Assembly (NCBI RefSeq): GCF_049860565.1
Contig: NZ_CP172056.1
Span: 2,790,001-2,854,000, forward strand
Length of the DNA stretch: 64,000 nt
DNA from: Desulfitobacterium_A nosdiversum
GTDB lineage: Bacteria > Bacillota > Desulfitobacteriia > Desulfitobacteriales > Desulfitobacteriaceae
Direction: 5' to 3'
Shown: piece after piece, positions 8,912 to 18,200 of the stretch
Layout: every line of letters starts with the position of its first letter
How positions within the stretch are numbered: position 1 is the stretch's first letter
The notes under the pieces: model-generated
What the model was told of the DNA's origin: nothing
The model's input: only the letters and a program-made list of their open reading frames with translations
The model's database searches: none
Program-made: the position numbers and the translations under genes

Positions 8912-9663
8912 CTTATTTATCTTTAGGGTTTTCTTTGGGGTTTGTCGGACTGGCGGCGATTATTTCACGTTATCAGGAACTAGGATTAGAAAAGGATCTC
9001 GCAGTCGGAGTGATCCGATCCATTATTCAACTTACAATTGTCGGCTATATCTTATCTTATGTTTTTGCCGCTCATTCCTGGTTATTTATTCTCCTTATGC
9101 TTACTCTGATGATTGGAGTAGCAGCGCGTAACGCGGCGAAAAGAGGTAAAGGAATTCCCAACGCTCAAAGGATTGTCTTAATAGGGATAACCGTGAGTGA
9201 AGCTGTGACACTCTTATTGCTGCTTTTTTTAAGAATTATTCCGGTAACAGCACAATACATTATTCCTCTAAGCGGAATGATTGTAGGGAATAGCATGGTT
9301 GCAGCAGGTGTAACATTAAATCGTTTAAGCAATGAATTTAAGCTAAGAAGGGCAGAGATAGAATTAGCTCTTTCGCTTGGAGCAACGCCTAAAAAGGCAG
9401 CTTTGCCAGTTATCCAATCGGCTATCAAAGCAGGGATGATTCCTACAGTGGATTCCATGAAGACCGTGGGTCTGGTGCAGCTTCCCGGAATGATGACCGG
9501 GCAAATTTTAGCAGGCGCAGATCCGATCCAGGCTGTCCGTTATCAAATCTTAGTCATGTTTATGATTTCCGGGGCATCTGCGATTGCCAGTTTAATTGTT
9601 GTATTATTGGGTTATACACGATATTTTACATCAAATGCTCAACTCGTGATTCAAGATTATTAA
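8908..9663 (+). CDS. fetB: ABC transporter permease, FetB (YbbM, UPF0014) type
   Basis: 251 residues, about seven hydrophobic segments. Family hallmarks are the N-terminal RYQELGLEKDLAVGVIRSIIQL region, GMIVGNSMVAAGVTLNRL and SLGATPKKAALPVIQSAIKAGMIP, separately visible. The start codon overlaps the fetA stop. Expected to sit in the cytoplasmic membrane with FetA as an exporter of iron or a similar metal. Confidence 0.87.
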   Translation: MTYLSLGFSLGFVGLAAIISRYQELGLEKDLAVGVIRSIIQLTIVGYILSYVFAAHSWLFILLMLTLMIGVAARNAAKRGKGIPNAQRIVLIGITVSEAVTLLLLLFLRIIPVTAQYIIPLSGMIVGNSMVAAGVTLNRLSNEFKLRRAEIELALSLGATPKKAALPVIQSAIKAGMIPTVDSMKTVGLVQLPGMMTGQILAGADPIQAVRYQILVMFMISGASAIASLIVVLLGYTRYFTSNAQLVIQDY

Positions 9664-9702
9664 CCAATACATTAATAATTTATGGATAAAAGGTGATATC
9701 AT

Positions 9703-10584
9703 ATGAAAACCTTAATAAATTCATTTCCTTCCTCTTCAATAGGACTTGTCCTTGAAGGAGGAGGGATGAGAGGGCTTTATACTGCCGGAGTACTCGATTT
9801 TTTTCTCGAACAAGATTTGCATTTCCCTTATGTAATAGGAGTATCTGCTGGAGCCTGTCATGCAGCCTCCTATATATCACGTCAAAAAGGCCGAAATCGT
9901 AAAGTAAATATAGGCTATATTCGTGATCCTCGATACATAAGTTACCACAACTTGCTAAAAACAAAGAGCCTCTTTGGAATGGATTTTGTCTTTAATGAAA
10001 TTCCCAAACATCTTGAACCCTTTGATTTTGAAACCTTTTATCGCTCCAAACAAAAATATCTTATAGGTACCACAGATTGCCTGACAGGTCACCCAATGTA
10101 TTTTGAAAAATCAGAGTGTGATCCTGACCAAATATTAAAAGTTCTGATGGCTTCCAGCAGCCTTCCTTTTATCTCCCCCACAGTTGATGTCAAGGACTCC
10201 TCCTTACTTGATGGAGGAATTGTTGACCCGATTCCTATTCTAAAGTCCATGCAAGATGGTAATTCGAAAAACGTGATTATCCTAACCCGGAACAAGGATT
10301 ACCGCAAAAAGCCCTTTAACCATCAATGGATTGCCCGCCGCTTTTATTCTCGGTATCCTGAACTCGTTCAAGCTCTCTTAAAACGACACGAAATATATAA
10401 TTCTTCATTGGAACAGATAGAAAGCATGGAAAAGCTTAATCAAGTCTTAGTATTACGTCCTTCCGAGCCTTTAAAGGTGGACCGTTTGGAAAGGAATCCT
10501 GAAAAGTTAACCCATCTATATTCCCTTGGTTACTTTGATGCTCAAGCCTCTCTGGAGCAAATTCAAAAATATATCCAAGAATAA
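9703..10584 (+). CDS. Patatin-like phospholipase (RssA/YjjU-like)
   Basis: 293 residues. The oxyanion-hole motif LEGGGMRG (residues 18-25), nucleophile elbow GVSAGA (about 47-52) and catalytic aspartate in LLDGGIVDPIP (about 167-177) form the patatin Ser-Asp dyad. The family hydrolyses acyl esters of phospholipids; no signal peptide, so intracellular. Cardiolipin synthase lies two transcription units upstream, but a functional link is only suggestive. Confidence 0.88.
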   Translation: MKTLINSFPSSSIGLVLEGGGMRGLYTAGVLDFFLEQDLHFPYVIGVSAGACHAASYISRQKGRNRKVNIGYIRDPRYISYHNLLKTKSLFGMDFVFNEIPKHLEPFDFETFYRSKQKYLIGTTDCLTGHPMYFEKSECDPDQILKVLMASSSLPFISPTVDVKDSSLLDGGIVDPIPILKSMQDGNSKNVIILTRNKDYRKKPFNHQWIARRFYSRYPELVQALLKRHEIYNSSLEQIESMEKLNQVLVLRPSEPLKVDRLERNPEKLTHLYSLGYFDAQASLEQIQKYIQE

Positions 10585-10597
10585 CTGTACTGAATGA

Positions 10598-10624
10598 AGC
10601 CGTCCTCAAAGGGCGGTTATTTGT
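10598..10624 (+). terminator. Weak terminator after the patatin gene
   Basis: Short stem CCGTCC/GGGCGG with one G-T pair and a small CAAA loop, followed by TTATTTGTTT. Confidence 0.5.
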
Positions 10625-10648
10625 TTATAGTATCAGTATAAAATTTTT

Positions 10649-10744
10649 ATCGGTAGATAGTATAAGTGCAACTAAGGCTTTCACCTGCGCGAAGCTAACA
10701 AGTGTGAAGACAGTGTCATCGGGTGAAAGCCAAGTTTTCTTTAT
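10649..10744 (+). repeat. Structured repeat element, copy 1
   Basis: About 96 bp, nearly identical to 53356-53454. Conserved parts are ATCGGTA, TAGTATAAG, GCAACTAA, then a perfect 10-bp stem (10676-10685 GGCTTTCACC with 10722-10731) closing a loop that holds AAGCTAACAAGTG and AAGACAGTGTC, and a conserved right end AAGTTTTCTTTAT. The A-T pair in this stem is replaced by G-C in copy 2, so both sides changed together. It sits between genes, on the plus strand. It is either a small non-autonomous mobile element or a structured RNA; no coding potential is seen. Confidence 0.7.
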
Positions 10745-10859
10745 TTTTTTCCGGGGAATAGTTAAGCTTGTCTTATGAATATGAATAAGCAAGTACAGAA
10801 GGAAGGGAAGAACCCGCCATGCTTAGATCGTAAAACTGAAGAAGAGGGGTGTTCCTATT

Positions 10860-12185
10860 TTGCAGAAGGTCTTTGTTCTTGATTCCAGCGTTTTGCTTCA
10901 TGATCCTGACGCAATATTTCAATTTGAAGATAACGAGATAGTTATTCCCTACGCAGTTCTTGAAGAACTTGAAAGCAAGAAACGTTTAGCGGATAACGTA
11001 GGCAGGTCAGCACGTGAAATAATACGGCATCTTGACAGTATTCGGCATAATGGCTCGTTAGCAAAAGGGGTAAAATTAGACAACGGCGGAATATTAAGAA
11101 TTGAGCTCAATCATGCCTCTGATGAAGCTCTTCCGCTTTTTTATGATTTTACTCTCGCTGATAATCGAATACTAACTGTATCAGCTAATCTAACCCGGGA
11201 GGAAAAAAGACCTGTCATATTAGTAACTAAGGATATTGCCATGAGGATTAAAGCCGATGCTCTAGGTGTCAAAACCCAGGATTATACAAAAGACAAGGTC
11301 GTTTTCCCAGCGCTGGCCGATGAAATAATTTCTTTAACATTAAGAGACGAAGAGGTGAACTTACTTTATCGTTTGGGGAAAATTATAGCGCCAGCTCCTT
11401 TACCTGCAAACGCCTGCGTTAAGGGGATTATTTCTGAAAACCATATCTTGCCTCTAATCAGCTCGACCACCGGCTTCGAGCTTTATTATCAGCCTCCAGG
11501 TAAAATTGGTACCTGGGATATATCACCAAAGAACATTGAACAAACCTGGGCTTTGCAAATTTTAAATAATCCCTCGATCAGTCTCGTCAACCTAATGGGT
11601 CCAGCGGGTACGGGAAAAACTTTGCTGGCCTTGGCCAGTGGCTTAGAACAGACGATTCACTCAGAAATTTATTCCCGCCTTCTTTGTGCACGCCCGATAG
11701 TTCCCTTTGGTAAAGATATCGGTTACTTGCCGGGGGAAAAGGAGGATAAAGTTAGGCCCTATATGCAGCCAATTTATGATAACTTGGAACTTTTGCTTAG
11801 ACCTAAAAAAGAAAAAGACCGTGATAAAAATTCGGATTCCATAGTGGATAGTGCAATAGATTTATTAAAGAAAAAACACCAGCTGGAAATCGAAGTCTTA
11901 ACCTATATCCGTGGACGCAGTATTCCAAATCAATTTTTAATTATCGATGAATCGCAAAATTTATCTGTACACGAGATCAAAACCATCATTACGCGAGCAG
12001 GAGATGGAACTAAAATTGTTCTTTGCGGCGATCCGGATCAAATCGACCATCCTTACTTGGATAAGGAGAGCAATGGGATCGCGCATTTAACCTCGCGCTT
12101 AAAAGGTAAACATTTTTATGGGCAAGTACGTCTAACAAAAGGAGAGAGAAGTGAATTGGCAAGCTTTGCTGCAGACTTATTATAG
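10860..12185 (+). CDS. PIN-PhoH fusion ATPase (YlaK type)
   Basis: 441 residues from TTG 10860 after GAAGAGGGG. The N-terminal 140 residues form a PIN nuclease-like domain (VFVLDSSVLLHDP, then acidic residues in VLEELE and TKDIAMR). The C-terminal PhoH ATPase has Walker A GPAGTGKTL (about 247-255), Walker B FLIIDESQNL and GDPDQID. PIN-PhoH proteins are thought to be RNA helicase-nucleases. Preceded by a bulged hairpin (10769-10796) in a 115-bp leader of unknown meaning and followed by a long stem-loop. Confidence 0.88.
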   Translation: MQKVFVLDSSVLLHDPDAIFQFEDNEIVIPYAVLEELESKKRLADNVGRSAREIIRHLDSIRHNGSLAKGVKLDNGGILRIELNHASDEALPLFYDFTLADNRILTVSANLTREEKRPVILVTKDIAMRIKADALGVKTQDYTKDKVVFPALADEIISLTLRDEEVNLLYRLGKIIAPAPLPANACVKGIISENHILPLISSTTGFELYYQPPGKIGTWDISPKNIEQTWALQILNNPSISLVNLMGPAGTGKTLLALASGLEQTIHSEIYSRLLCARPIVPFGKDIGYLPGEKEDKVRPYMQPIYDNLELLLRPKKEKDRDKNSDSIVDSAIDLLKKKHQLEIEVLTYIRGRSIPNQFLIIDESQNLSVHEIKTIITRAGDGTKIVLCGDPDQIDHPYLDKESNGIAHLTSRLKGKHFYGQVRLTKGERSELASFAADLL

Positions 12186-12215
12186 CTAACTTAAATAGAA
12201 CTATATCAAATAAAT

Positions 12216-12260
12216 ACAAGCGTCCTCCTTTTACTTTGACAGTGAAAGAAGGACGCTTGT
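12216..12260. terminator. Stem-loop after phoH
   Basis: Perfect 11-bp outer stem 12216-12226/12250-12260 (ACAAGCGTCCT arm) with a partly paired interior. There is no clear T-run on the plus side, so it may be a processed or weak terminator. Confidence 0.55.
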
Positions 12261-12393
12261 ACTGCTGTGTCACTTTAGATTTGAAGAATTTAGTTTTTGC
12301 ATATCTTGTTATTTATTTTAACGATCGTTTATAGAATAGTTTGCTATAACACATACTAGGGCTGAATTTTAATTTTCCAAAAGAGGTGTTTAA

Positions 12394-13758
12394 ATGTTAA
12401 ATGAATTGATGCTCCGTCTAATGAATCCTTTAACTGATCAAATACTTAAGACCATGTTAACAGAACCGTATCCCAATAATCCATTGGTTATGACAACAAC
12501 CTTTGAAAAACTTACTGTACGAGCAGTGATGGAAGCCGGCATACGTGCTCAAACTGGCCAGCCTTTATCACGACCGTTCGGAAGCGCGCTCCGTCTTTCA
12601 CCTTGGGAACAACTCTTGCTCAATCCCAGACAACTTTTTGAACTTCCTACGCCAGATGAAACAACAATAGATACCAAGGTCACTATAGGACCCAGAGCGA
12701 AAAGACCTCTTAAATTAGATATACCGATTTTAATCACAGGAATGTCATATGGCGGATCACTGAATCTGCCGATGAAAATAGCACTTGCCAAGGGAGCCTC
12801 ACTTGCGGGTACTGCTACAAATACGGGTGAGTCAGCTGTTTCTCATGAAGAACGTGACTCTGCAAAATTCTTAATTGGTCAATATAATCGCGGAGGTTGG
12901 TTGAATTCTCGTGAGCAGTTAGAAAAAGTTGATGCAATAGAAGTTCAGCTTGGTCAAGGCGCATGGGGGGGAGCAGTTACTTCATCAGGCTCTGAAGATA
13001 AAATGGATGAACATCTCCGCGAGCTATGGAAAATAGATGCAGGTGGAAATACAGGAAAAAAATCAAGGCTGCCCAATGTAAATAATGCGAAAGACATCAT
13101 TAACCTAATTAATAATTTGAAGAAAGATTATCCAGTTCCGGTTGGCATAAAAATAGCTGCAACCCATTTCATGGAAAAGGAGCTTGAAGTTATCGCTCAA
13201 ACTCAAGCAGATTTCATTGTTATCGATGGACAGGAAGGCGGGACAGCCGCTGCCGCGCCGACCTTGGAAGATGACATGGGCTTGCCGACTTTATTTGGGT
13301 TAGGGAGAACCATCAATTGGTTAAGACAGCAAGGAATAAGGGAGCGTTTTACTGTTATTGCAGCAGGTGGATTAAGGACACCCGGTGAAATGCTTAAGGC
13401 TCTAGCTTTAGGTGCTGATGCAGTCTATATTGGTTCAATAGCTGTGCTGGCAACACTTCAAAGCCAAATCACTAAAGCACTTCCCGACCATCCTGCACAC
13501 CAGCTTGCTCTTTATGATGGACAATTAAAAGATGAATTTGATATTGAAGAGGGAAGCCAACATCTTGCCAATTTCCTTTCTTCCTGCGTTTCAGAAATGA
13601 AAATGGCACTTCAAGCTATGGGGAAATCGAAGATTACAGAGTTGGGAAGAGATGATTTAGTCTGTTTAAACTCAGAACTCGCACGTAATTTAAGTATTGG
13701 TTATGCGGGTGACCCTTTAACCGTTAAGCAGACAACTCCACCCCTTGCTGCCAAATAA
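12394..13758 (+). CDS. FMN-binding glutamate synthase-like protein (GltB domain 2, stand-alone)
   Basis: 454 residues covering only the FMN/TIM-barrel domain of glutamate synthase: ITGMSYGGSLNLPMKIALAKG, TNTGESAVSHEER, an ANNAKDIINLI-type strand, VIDGQEGGTAAAAP and AAGGLRTPGEMLKALALGADAVYIG. Amidotransferase and iron-sulfur domains are absent and there is no adjacent gltD. Such short proteins are called FMN-binding glutamate synthase family; their donor and product are often unknown, and some are related to N-methylglutamate synthase-type subunits. Start ATG 12394 follows AAAGAGGTG. Confidence 0.85.
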   Translation: MLNELMLRLMNPLTDQILKTMLTEPYPNNPLVMTTTFEKLTVRAVMEAGIRAQTGQPLSRPFGSALRLSPWEQLLLNPRQLFELPTPDETTIDTKVTIGPRAKRPLKLDIPILITGMSYGGSLNLPMKIALAKGASLAGTATNTGESAVSHEERDSAKFLIGQYNRGGWLNSREQLEKVDAIEVQLGQGAWGGAVTSSGSEDKMDEHLRELWKIDAGGNTGKKSRLPNVNNAKDIINLINNLKKDYPVPVGIKIAATHFMEKELEVIAQTQADFIVIDGQEGGTAAAAPTLEDDMGLPTLFGLGRTINWLRQQGIRERFTVIAAGGLRTPGEMLKALALGADAVYIGSIAVLATLQSQITKALPDHPAHQLALYDGQLKDEFDIEEGSQHLANFLSSCVSEMKMALQAMGKSKITELGRDDLVCLNSELARNLSIGYAGDPLTVKQTTPPLAAK

Positions 13759-13860
13759 CAAAATTTAATATCCTTGACTCACCTTAAAGAATTTGATGTT
13801 AAACATTCTAAGCATCTAATATCTGGCATCTATAGAGATTATTCTGAAGAGGTGAAAAAG

Positions 13861-13995
13861 ATGAGCTATAGAAAACTTATAAACTCTGATAGCAATGATT
13901 TCTGGAAATGGTGGAACAGCGCCTACGGGCAATCAGAGTTTAGACCTTATATAATGGAAGTCAAGAGCAGTGCCCGGCGCCGCGATAGATACTAA
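13861..13995 (+). CDS. 44-residue protein of unknown function
   Basis: ATG 13861 follows GAAGAGGTGAAAAAG, a good ribosome site, so I prefer it to the longer open frame from 13774. The peptide is rich in aromatic residues (FWKWWNSAYG) and ends in a basic RRRDRY tail. No recognised family. The position 100 bp after the GltB-like gene and before a Gln-rich protein gives no firm clue. Confidence 0.5.
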   Translation: MSYRKLINSDSNDFWKWWNSAYGQSEFRPYIMEVKSSARRRDRY

Positions 13996-14109
13996 TTTAG
14001 TCTATAATAATTTGTTAACTAAATTGATTCATAAATTAACCTCATATATTGAGCTGATTTATGACAACATATTTACGGTTTGAAAAAAAATAATTTTGGG
14101 AGGATAACT

Positions 14110-14610
14110 ATGAGTAAGAAAGATTATACTTCATCCTTAGAAAGCCTTAAAGCTGACATGGAAGTGGCTGAAGAATTAAGTGCTTTAAAAGATCAATATG
14201 TAAAGATGCAGCAAGCGATTTCCAGCCTTCAATCCAATTTAGGATCACAAAAAAGTGGAATGGGACAAGATCAAGGGCAGCAACAGCTTTCGCAATTATT
14301 TGGTCAAATGAACCAATTTAAAAATCAATCTAAACAAGAACAAATGCAAAGTTTAGACCAATTACAAAAATCCATTCAAGCCGCAACACAATCTTTAAAT
14401 CAAGCCAGTCAAGCCATTCAATCTTCAAGAGCGTTGACGCAAATGAATGATTTTATTGAACAAGCACAATCTCAACTTCAAAATATGGCTCAAAATTCAC
14501 AACAAATGTTACAAGGATCAATGGGCCAAGGTTCAACTGCCATCCAAATGGGTCAGAGCCCAAGTTCAACACAACAAGGCTCAGAACAAGCTGATCCCAA
14601 CCTTCAATAA
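14110..14610 (+). CDS. Gln/Ser-rich coiled-coil protein, unknown
   Basis: 166 residues from ATG 14110 (GGGAGGATAACT ribosome site). About the first 40 residues are a charged helix; the rest is very rich in Gln, Ser, Met and Asn with heptad-like spacing, no cysteine and no signal peptide. Composition resembles soluble spore-associated low-complexity proteins in clostridia, but I do not recognise a family. A SASP-like gene lies nearby on the opposite strand. Followed by a strong terminator. Confidence 0.6.
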   Translation: MSKKDYTSSLESLKADMEVAEELSALKDQYVKMQQAISSLQSNLGSQKSGMGQDQGQQQLSQLFGQMNQFKNQSKQEQMQSLDQLQKSIQAATQSLNQASQAIQSSRALTQMNDFIEQAQSQLQNMAQNSQQMLQGSMGQGSTAIQMGQSPSSTQQGSEQADPNLQ

Positions 14611-14633
14611 ACTTAAAATATAATAGAGATAAT

Positions 14634-14672
14634 AAACAGGGAATCTCTTCTTATGAGATTCCCTGTTTTATT
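14634..14672 (+). terminator. Strong terminator
   Basis: Perfect 14-bp stem 14634-14647/14655-14668 (AAACAGGGAATCTC arm) followed by TATTA. Confidence 0.85.
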
Positions 14673-14699
14673 ACCCTTTATATAACCTAGCATAAAAAT

Positions 14700-14797
14700 G
14701 GCAGTGTCGCAAAACCTATGGTCTTGTAGTTTCGGGTCTTTTGCAATAGTCCATAAATATTGTGCGCACGAAGAAGGGGCTGTTTTGCAACAGCCCC
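14700..14797. mobile_element. MITE-like remnant with imperfect terminal inverted repeats
   Basis: 98 bp bounded by 14700-14715 (GGCAGTGTCGCAAAAC) and the inverted 14782-14797 (its complement reads GGGGCTGTTGCAAAAC), 12 of 16 positions matching. The right end also forms a 9-bp hairpin 14776-14784/14789-14797. Ends of the GG(N)CTGTTGCAAAA type are common at insertion-sequence termini. No transposase is present. No clear target duplication; the flanks are AAAT and ATTT. It could also act as terminator for the minus-strand gene ending at 14832. Confidence 0.45.
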
Positions 14798-14831
14798 ATT
14801 TCGCTTTTAACTAAAAGATAATTCTTTTAGA

Positions 14832-15095
14832 TTAAGATTGTAAATCACGTTGAATATCTTGTTTAACTTTTTGAACTTCAGCTTGATTAGTAAATCCAGA
14901 TCCTGAAGGGCCCGCTTGTCCTTGCGTGCTTCCAGATTGCAGATCGTTTTGAATGTCTTGTTTAACTTTTTGGACTTCAGCTTGATTAGTAAATCCAGAT
15001 CCTGGAGAACCGGCTTGTTGTCCTTGTGTGCTTCCGGATTGCAGATCACGTTGAATGTCTTGTTTAATTTTTTGGATGTCGGATTGATTTTGCAT
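14832..15095 (-). CDS. Repetitive protein resembling gamma-type small acid-soluble spore protein
   Basis: 87 residues from ATG 15093-15095, placed after AAGGAGGTG; the longer frame would start inside that ribosome site. The protein is built of a short first unit and two nearly identical units of about 33 residues, each with GSGFTNQAEVQKVKQDIQ and a Gln/Gly/Ser linker. The alternation of F-x-x-(E/Q)-x-(E/D)V-x-x-VK-Q with Gln-rich spacers resembles gamma SASPs such as SspE, which serve as amino-acid stores degraded at germination. The match is by pattern only. The DNA shows the same tandem repeat of about 105 bp. Confidence 0.55.
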   Translation of the reverse strand: MQNQSDIQKIKQDIQRDLQSGSTQGQQAGSPGSGFTNQAEVQKVKQDIQNDLQSGSTQGQAGPSGSGFTNQAEVQKVKQDIQRDLQS

Positions 15096-15236
15096 TTTTA
15101 TAAACACCTCCTTAAATAATTTCTCCCATAGTAAAATATATATTTGTGGTAAATTGTGGTTTGTGATTTAATAATAAATATCATAAAAGGCTAAGAACTC
15201 ATGGTATAATCGAACAGTGAAGGGAGGAGAACGCGT

Positions 15237-18200
15237 GTGAGTATTCAATTTATACTGGGTCGGGCCGGTACGGGTAAAAGTACATATTGTCTTAATGAAA
15301 TCATAGAAGAGAATAAAAAGGATCCGTTAGGTGCTCCGCTCATTCTTCTTGTCCCAGAGCAATCCACCCATCAAATGGAGATAAATTTAGCCCAGGCTTC
15401 CGGTTTTGGTGGTATTATGCGTTCCCAAGTTCTTAGTTTCAGGCGCCTAGGTTGGAGGGTATTCTCAGAAACTGGAGGCGGGAGTAAAACTGTCCTAGGA
15501 GACATGGGGAAACGTATGCTGTTAAGACGCCTGCTTTTAAAATATAAACCCCAGCTTCAAATTTTTGCGCGCTCAGCGACTAGGCCGGGAATGGCAGATA
15601 TTCTTGCTCAACTCATCAGTGAATTTAAGACCTACCGAGTGACTCCCGAGGATCTGTTGAAGATCGAAGACTCTAATTCCGTGCTCACTCAAAAATTACA
15701 GGAACTTGCCTTAATTTATGACGCCTTTAACCAGTCGCTGGGTCATCATGTCCTTGACCCTGACGATGAATTAGCAATTGTTGCGCAGAAAATTCCGATA
15801 TCATCCAGCCTGCGGAATGCAACAATTTGGATTGATGGCTTTAAGGATTTTACGCCTTTAGAACTCTTCGTTATTGAAAAGATGCTAAAGACCGCACCGA
15901 AGATCTTTATTACATTACCCTTAGATTCACAGTGTATTAATCAACATCATAATCAAACGGAATTTGTTCAGCCGGGGGAAGAGGTTTTTACAGTACCCTG
16001 GAAGACGTACCAGAAATTGACCCGACTTGCCCGGACGGCAGGGAAACAAATTTTGCCTCCCGTCTTCCTTGAAAAAACCCTTCGCTTTACAAATGATGAG
16101 TTATGTCATCTTGAGAAAAATTATTATGCCTATCCTACAAATTCGTTTGATATTCAGTCTACTGAAAAAACGGAAGGACTTCAGGTCTTATCGGCCGTAA
16201 ATCGCCGTGCCGAAGTCGAAGTTGTCGCTCAAGAGCTGCGCAGGCTTGCTCGAGAAGAAGGACTTCGGTGGTCGAATATGGCGGTTATTACCCGGGATCT
16301 ATCAATTTATCAAGAAATTATCAAACACATTTTTAACGCTTTTGATCTTCCCTATTTTCTAGATAGTAAACGTCCGATTCTTCATCATCCGCTACTTGAA
16401 TTGCTTCAATCCTTTATTGAAATCATTCGGAGCGACTGGGCTTATGAACCGCTTTTTCGCGCTCTAAAAACAGGTTTTTTTCCATTATCCCAAGACTCAC
16501 TAGATCGACTGGAAAACTATTGCCTGGCCAATGGAATTCGCGGTAAAGCGTGGACGTCAGGAAAGGAATGGAATTTTTCCTTCCGTTGGAGTTTAGGAAG
16601 TCAAGAGGCTCAGATCCGGAGCGAAAACGAAATCCTTGCTTTGATTAACCAGTCTCGGCAAATAGTATTGCTAGCCCTTCAACCTTTTATTGATACTGTC
16701 GCACTGTTTCAGGGATCGAATGAACCAAGTCAGGAAAAATGGATCAATGTCCGTAATTTAACTGAAGCAATCTACAATTTTCTTGTAGAACTACATGTTC
16801 CTGATACACTTGAATGCTGGGCTGCGAAAGCCCGTCAAAAAGGTAATTTAGATGAAGCACGTCTTCAGGAACAAATCTGGGAGGCTGTAATTAACGTATT
16901 AGATGAAATGATTGCCGGTTTAGGAGAAGAAAATTTAGAGCTTCAGGATTATGCTTTAATTCTTGCCTCTGGATTAGAAAATCTAAAACTCGGATTGATC
17001 CCTCCAGGTTTGGATCAAATTATGGTCGGTTCCTTGGACCGTTCACGAAATCCTGAAATTAAAATTCTTTTTCTTATTGGAGCAAATGAAGGAATCCTTC
17101 CTGCCCGGACGAAGTCAGAAGGTGTTCTAGACGACGAGGAAAGAGAGCATCTCGAAGAGTTGGGTTTATCTTTAGCTCCTAAAGGGAAAGCCCAGATGTT
17201 TGAAGAGCATTTCCTCATCTATACTGCTTTAACTTTAGCAACGGACCGTCTTTATATTACATATTCATTAACGGATGAAGAAGGAAAAGCACTCACAGTT
17301 TCACCGGTTATTACCCGGCTTCGAGTTTTGTTTCCTAATCTGAATGAAAAATATTTTGGGAATGGAGATGTTGATGAATTACTTCAAATCAGCCATCCCC
17401 GTCCTTTGCTTCCGCTTTATGCAAGCCATCTGATTCAGCTTCGAGAGGATAAAACTCTTTCACCCTTATGGCAAGCAGTGCAATCCTGGTATCACAATAA
17501 TTCGGATTATCATCAGCAAATTACGCTCCTTAAACAAGGAGTTTCAGCAGAAAACCGTGAAGAAAAAATCCCGATACGATTAGCGCGCCGGCTTTACGGG
17601 AAACGTCTGTTGACCAGTGTTTCCCGCTTGGAACAATTTGCAAAATGTCCATTTGCCCATTTTTCGAAATACGGTCTAAGGCTTCAAGAACGCTCGATTT
17701 ACCAATTGGCAAGCCTGGATATGGGACAGTTTTTCCATGCGGTATTGCATGACTTTGCCGATAAAGTTCGCGAAGATAATTTAGACTGGGGAAGTTTATC
17801 TAAGCAGGAATCTTGGGATCTGGTCAATAATCTTGCAGAAAAAATAGCGCCTCAACTCCAAAATCAAATTTTATTAAGCAACGCACGTTACCGTTATCTA
17901 AAACATAAACTTAAACGCACGGTTCACCACGCGGTTCGTGTCCTAGGTGAACATGTGCGTTCAGGAAAATTTGTTCCTATTCAACTTGAAGTTCCCTTTG
18001 GCCCCGGTAAACTGCTTCCGGGCATAGAGGTTCCACTTAGTGAAGGAAATTCGCTTCTCCTTCGCGGACAGATTGACCGGATAGATGCTGCAGCCTTGGA
18101 TGGACAAGTCTACCTGAGGATTTTAGATTATAAGTCCCGTCAATCCCATGTCAGTTTGAATCACATTTATTATGGGCTTGACCTGCAATTATTGGCTTAT

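Noticed and set aside
14832..15095. CRISPR-like direct repeat
   Set aside because: The two or three long repeats are an in-frame protein repeat without spacers; no cas gene is nearby.
14916..15119. Open frame opposite the SASP-like gene
   Set aside because: It is the antisense of the tandem repeat, with no ribosome site; the minus-strand gene has AAGGAGGTG and a typical composition.
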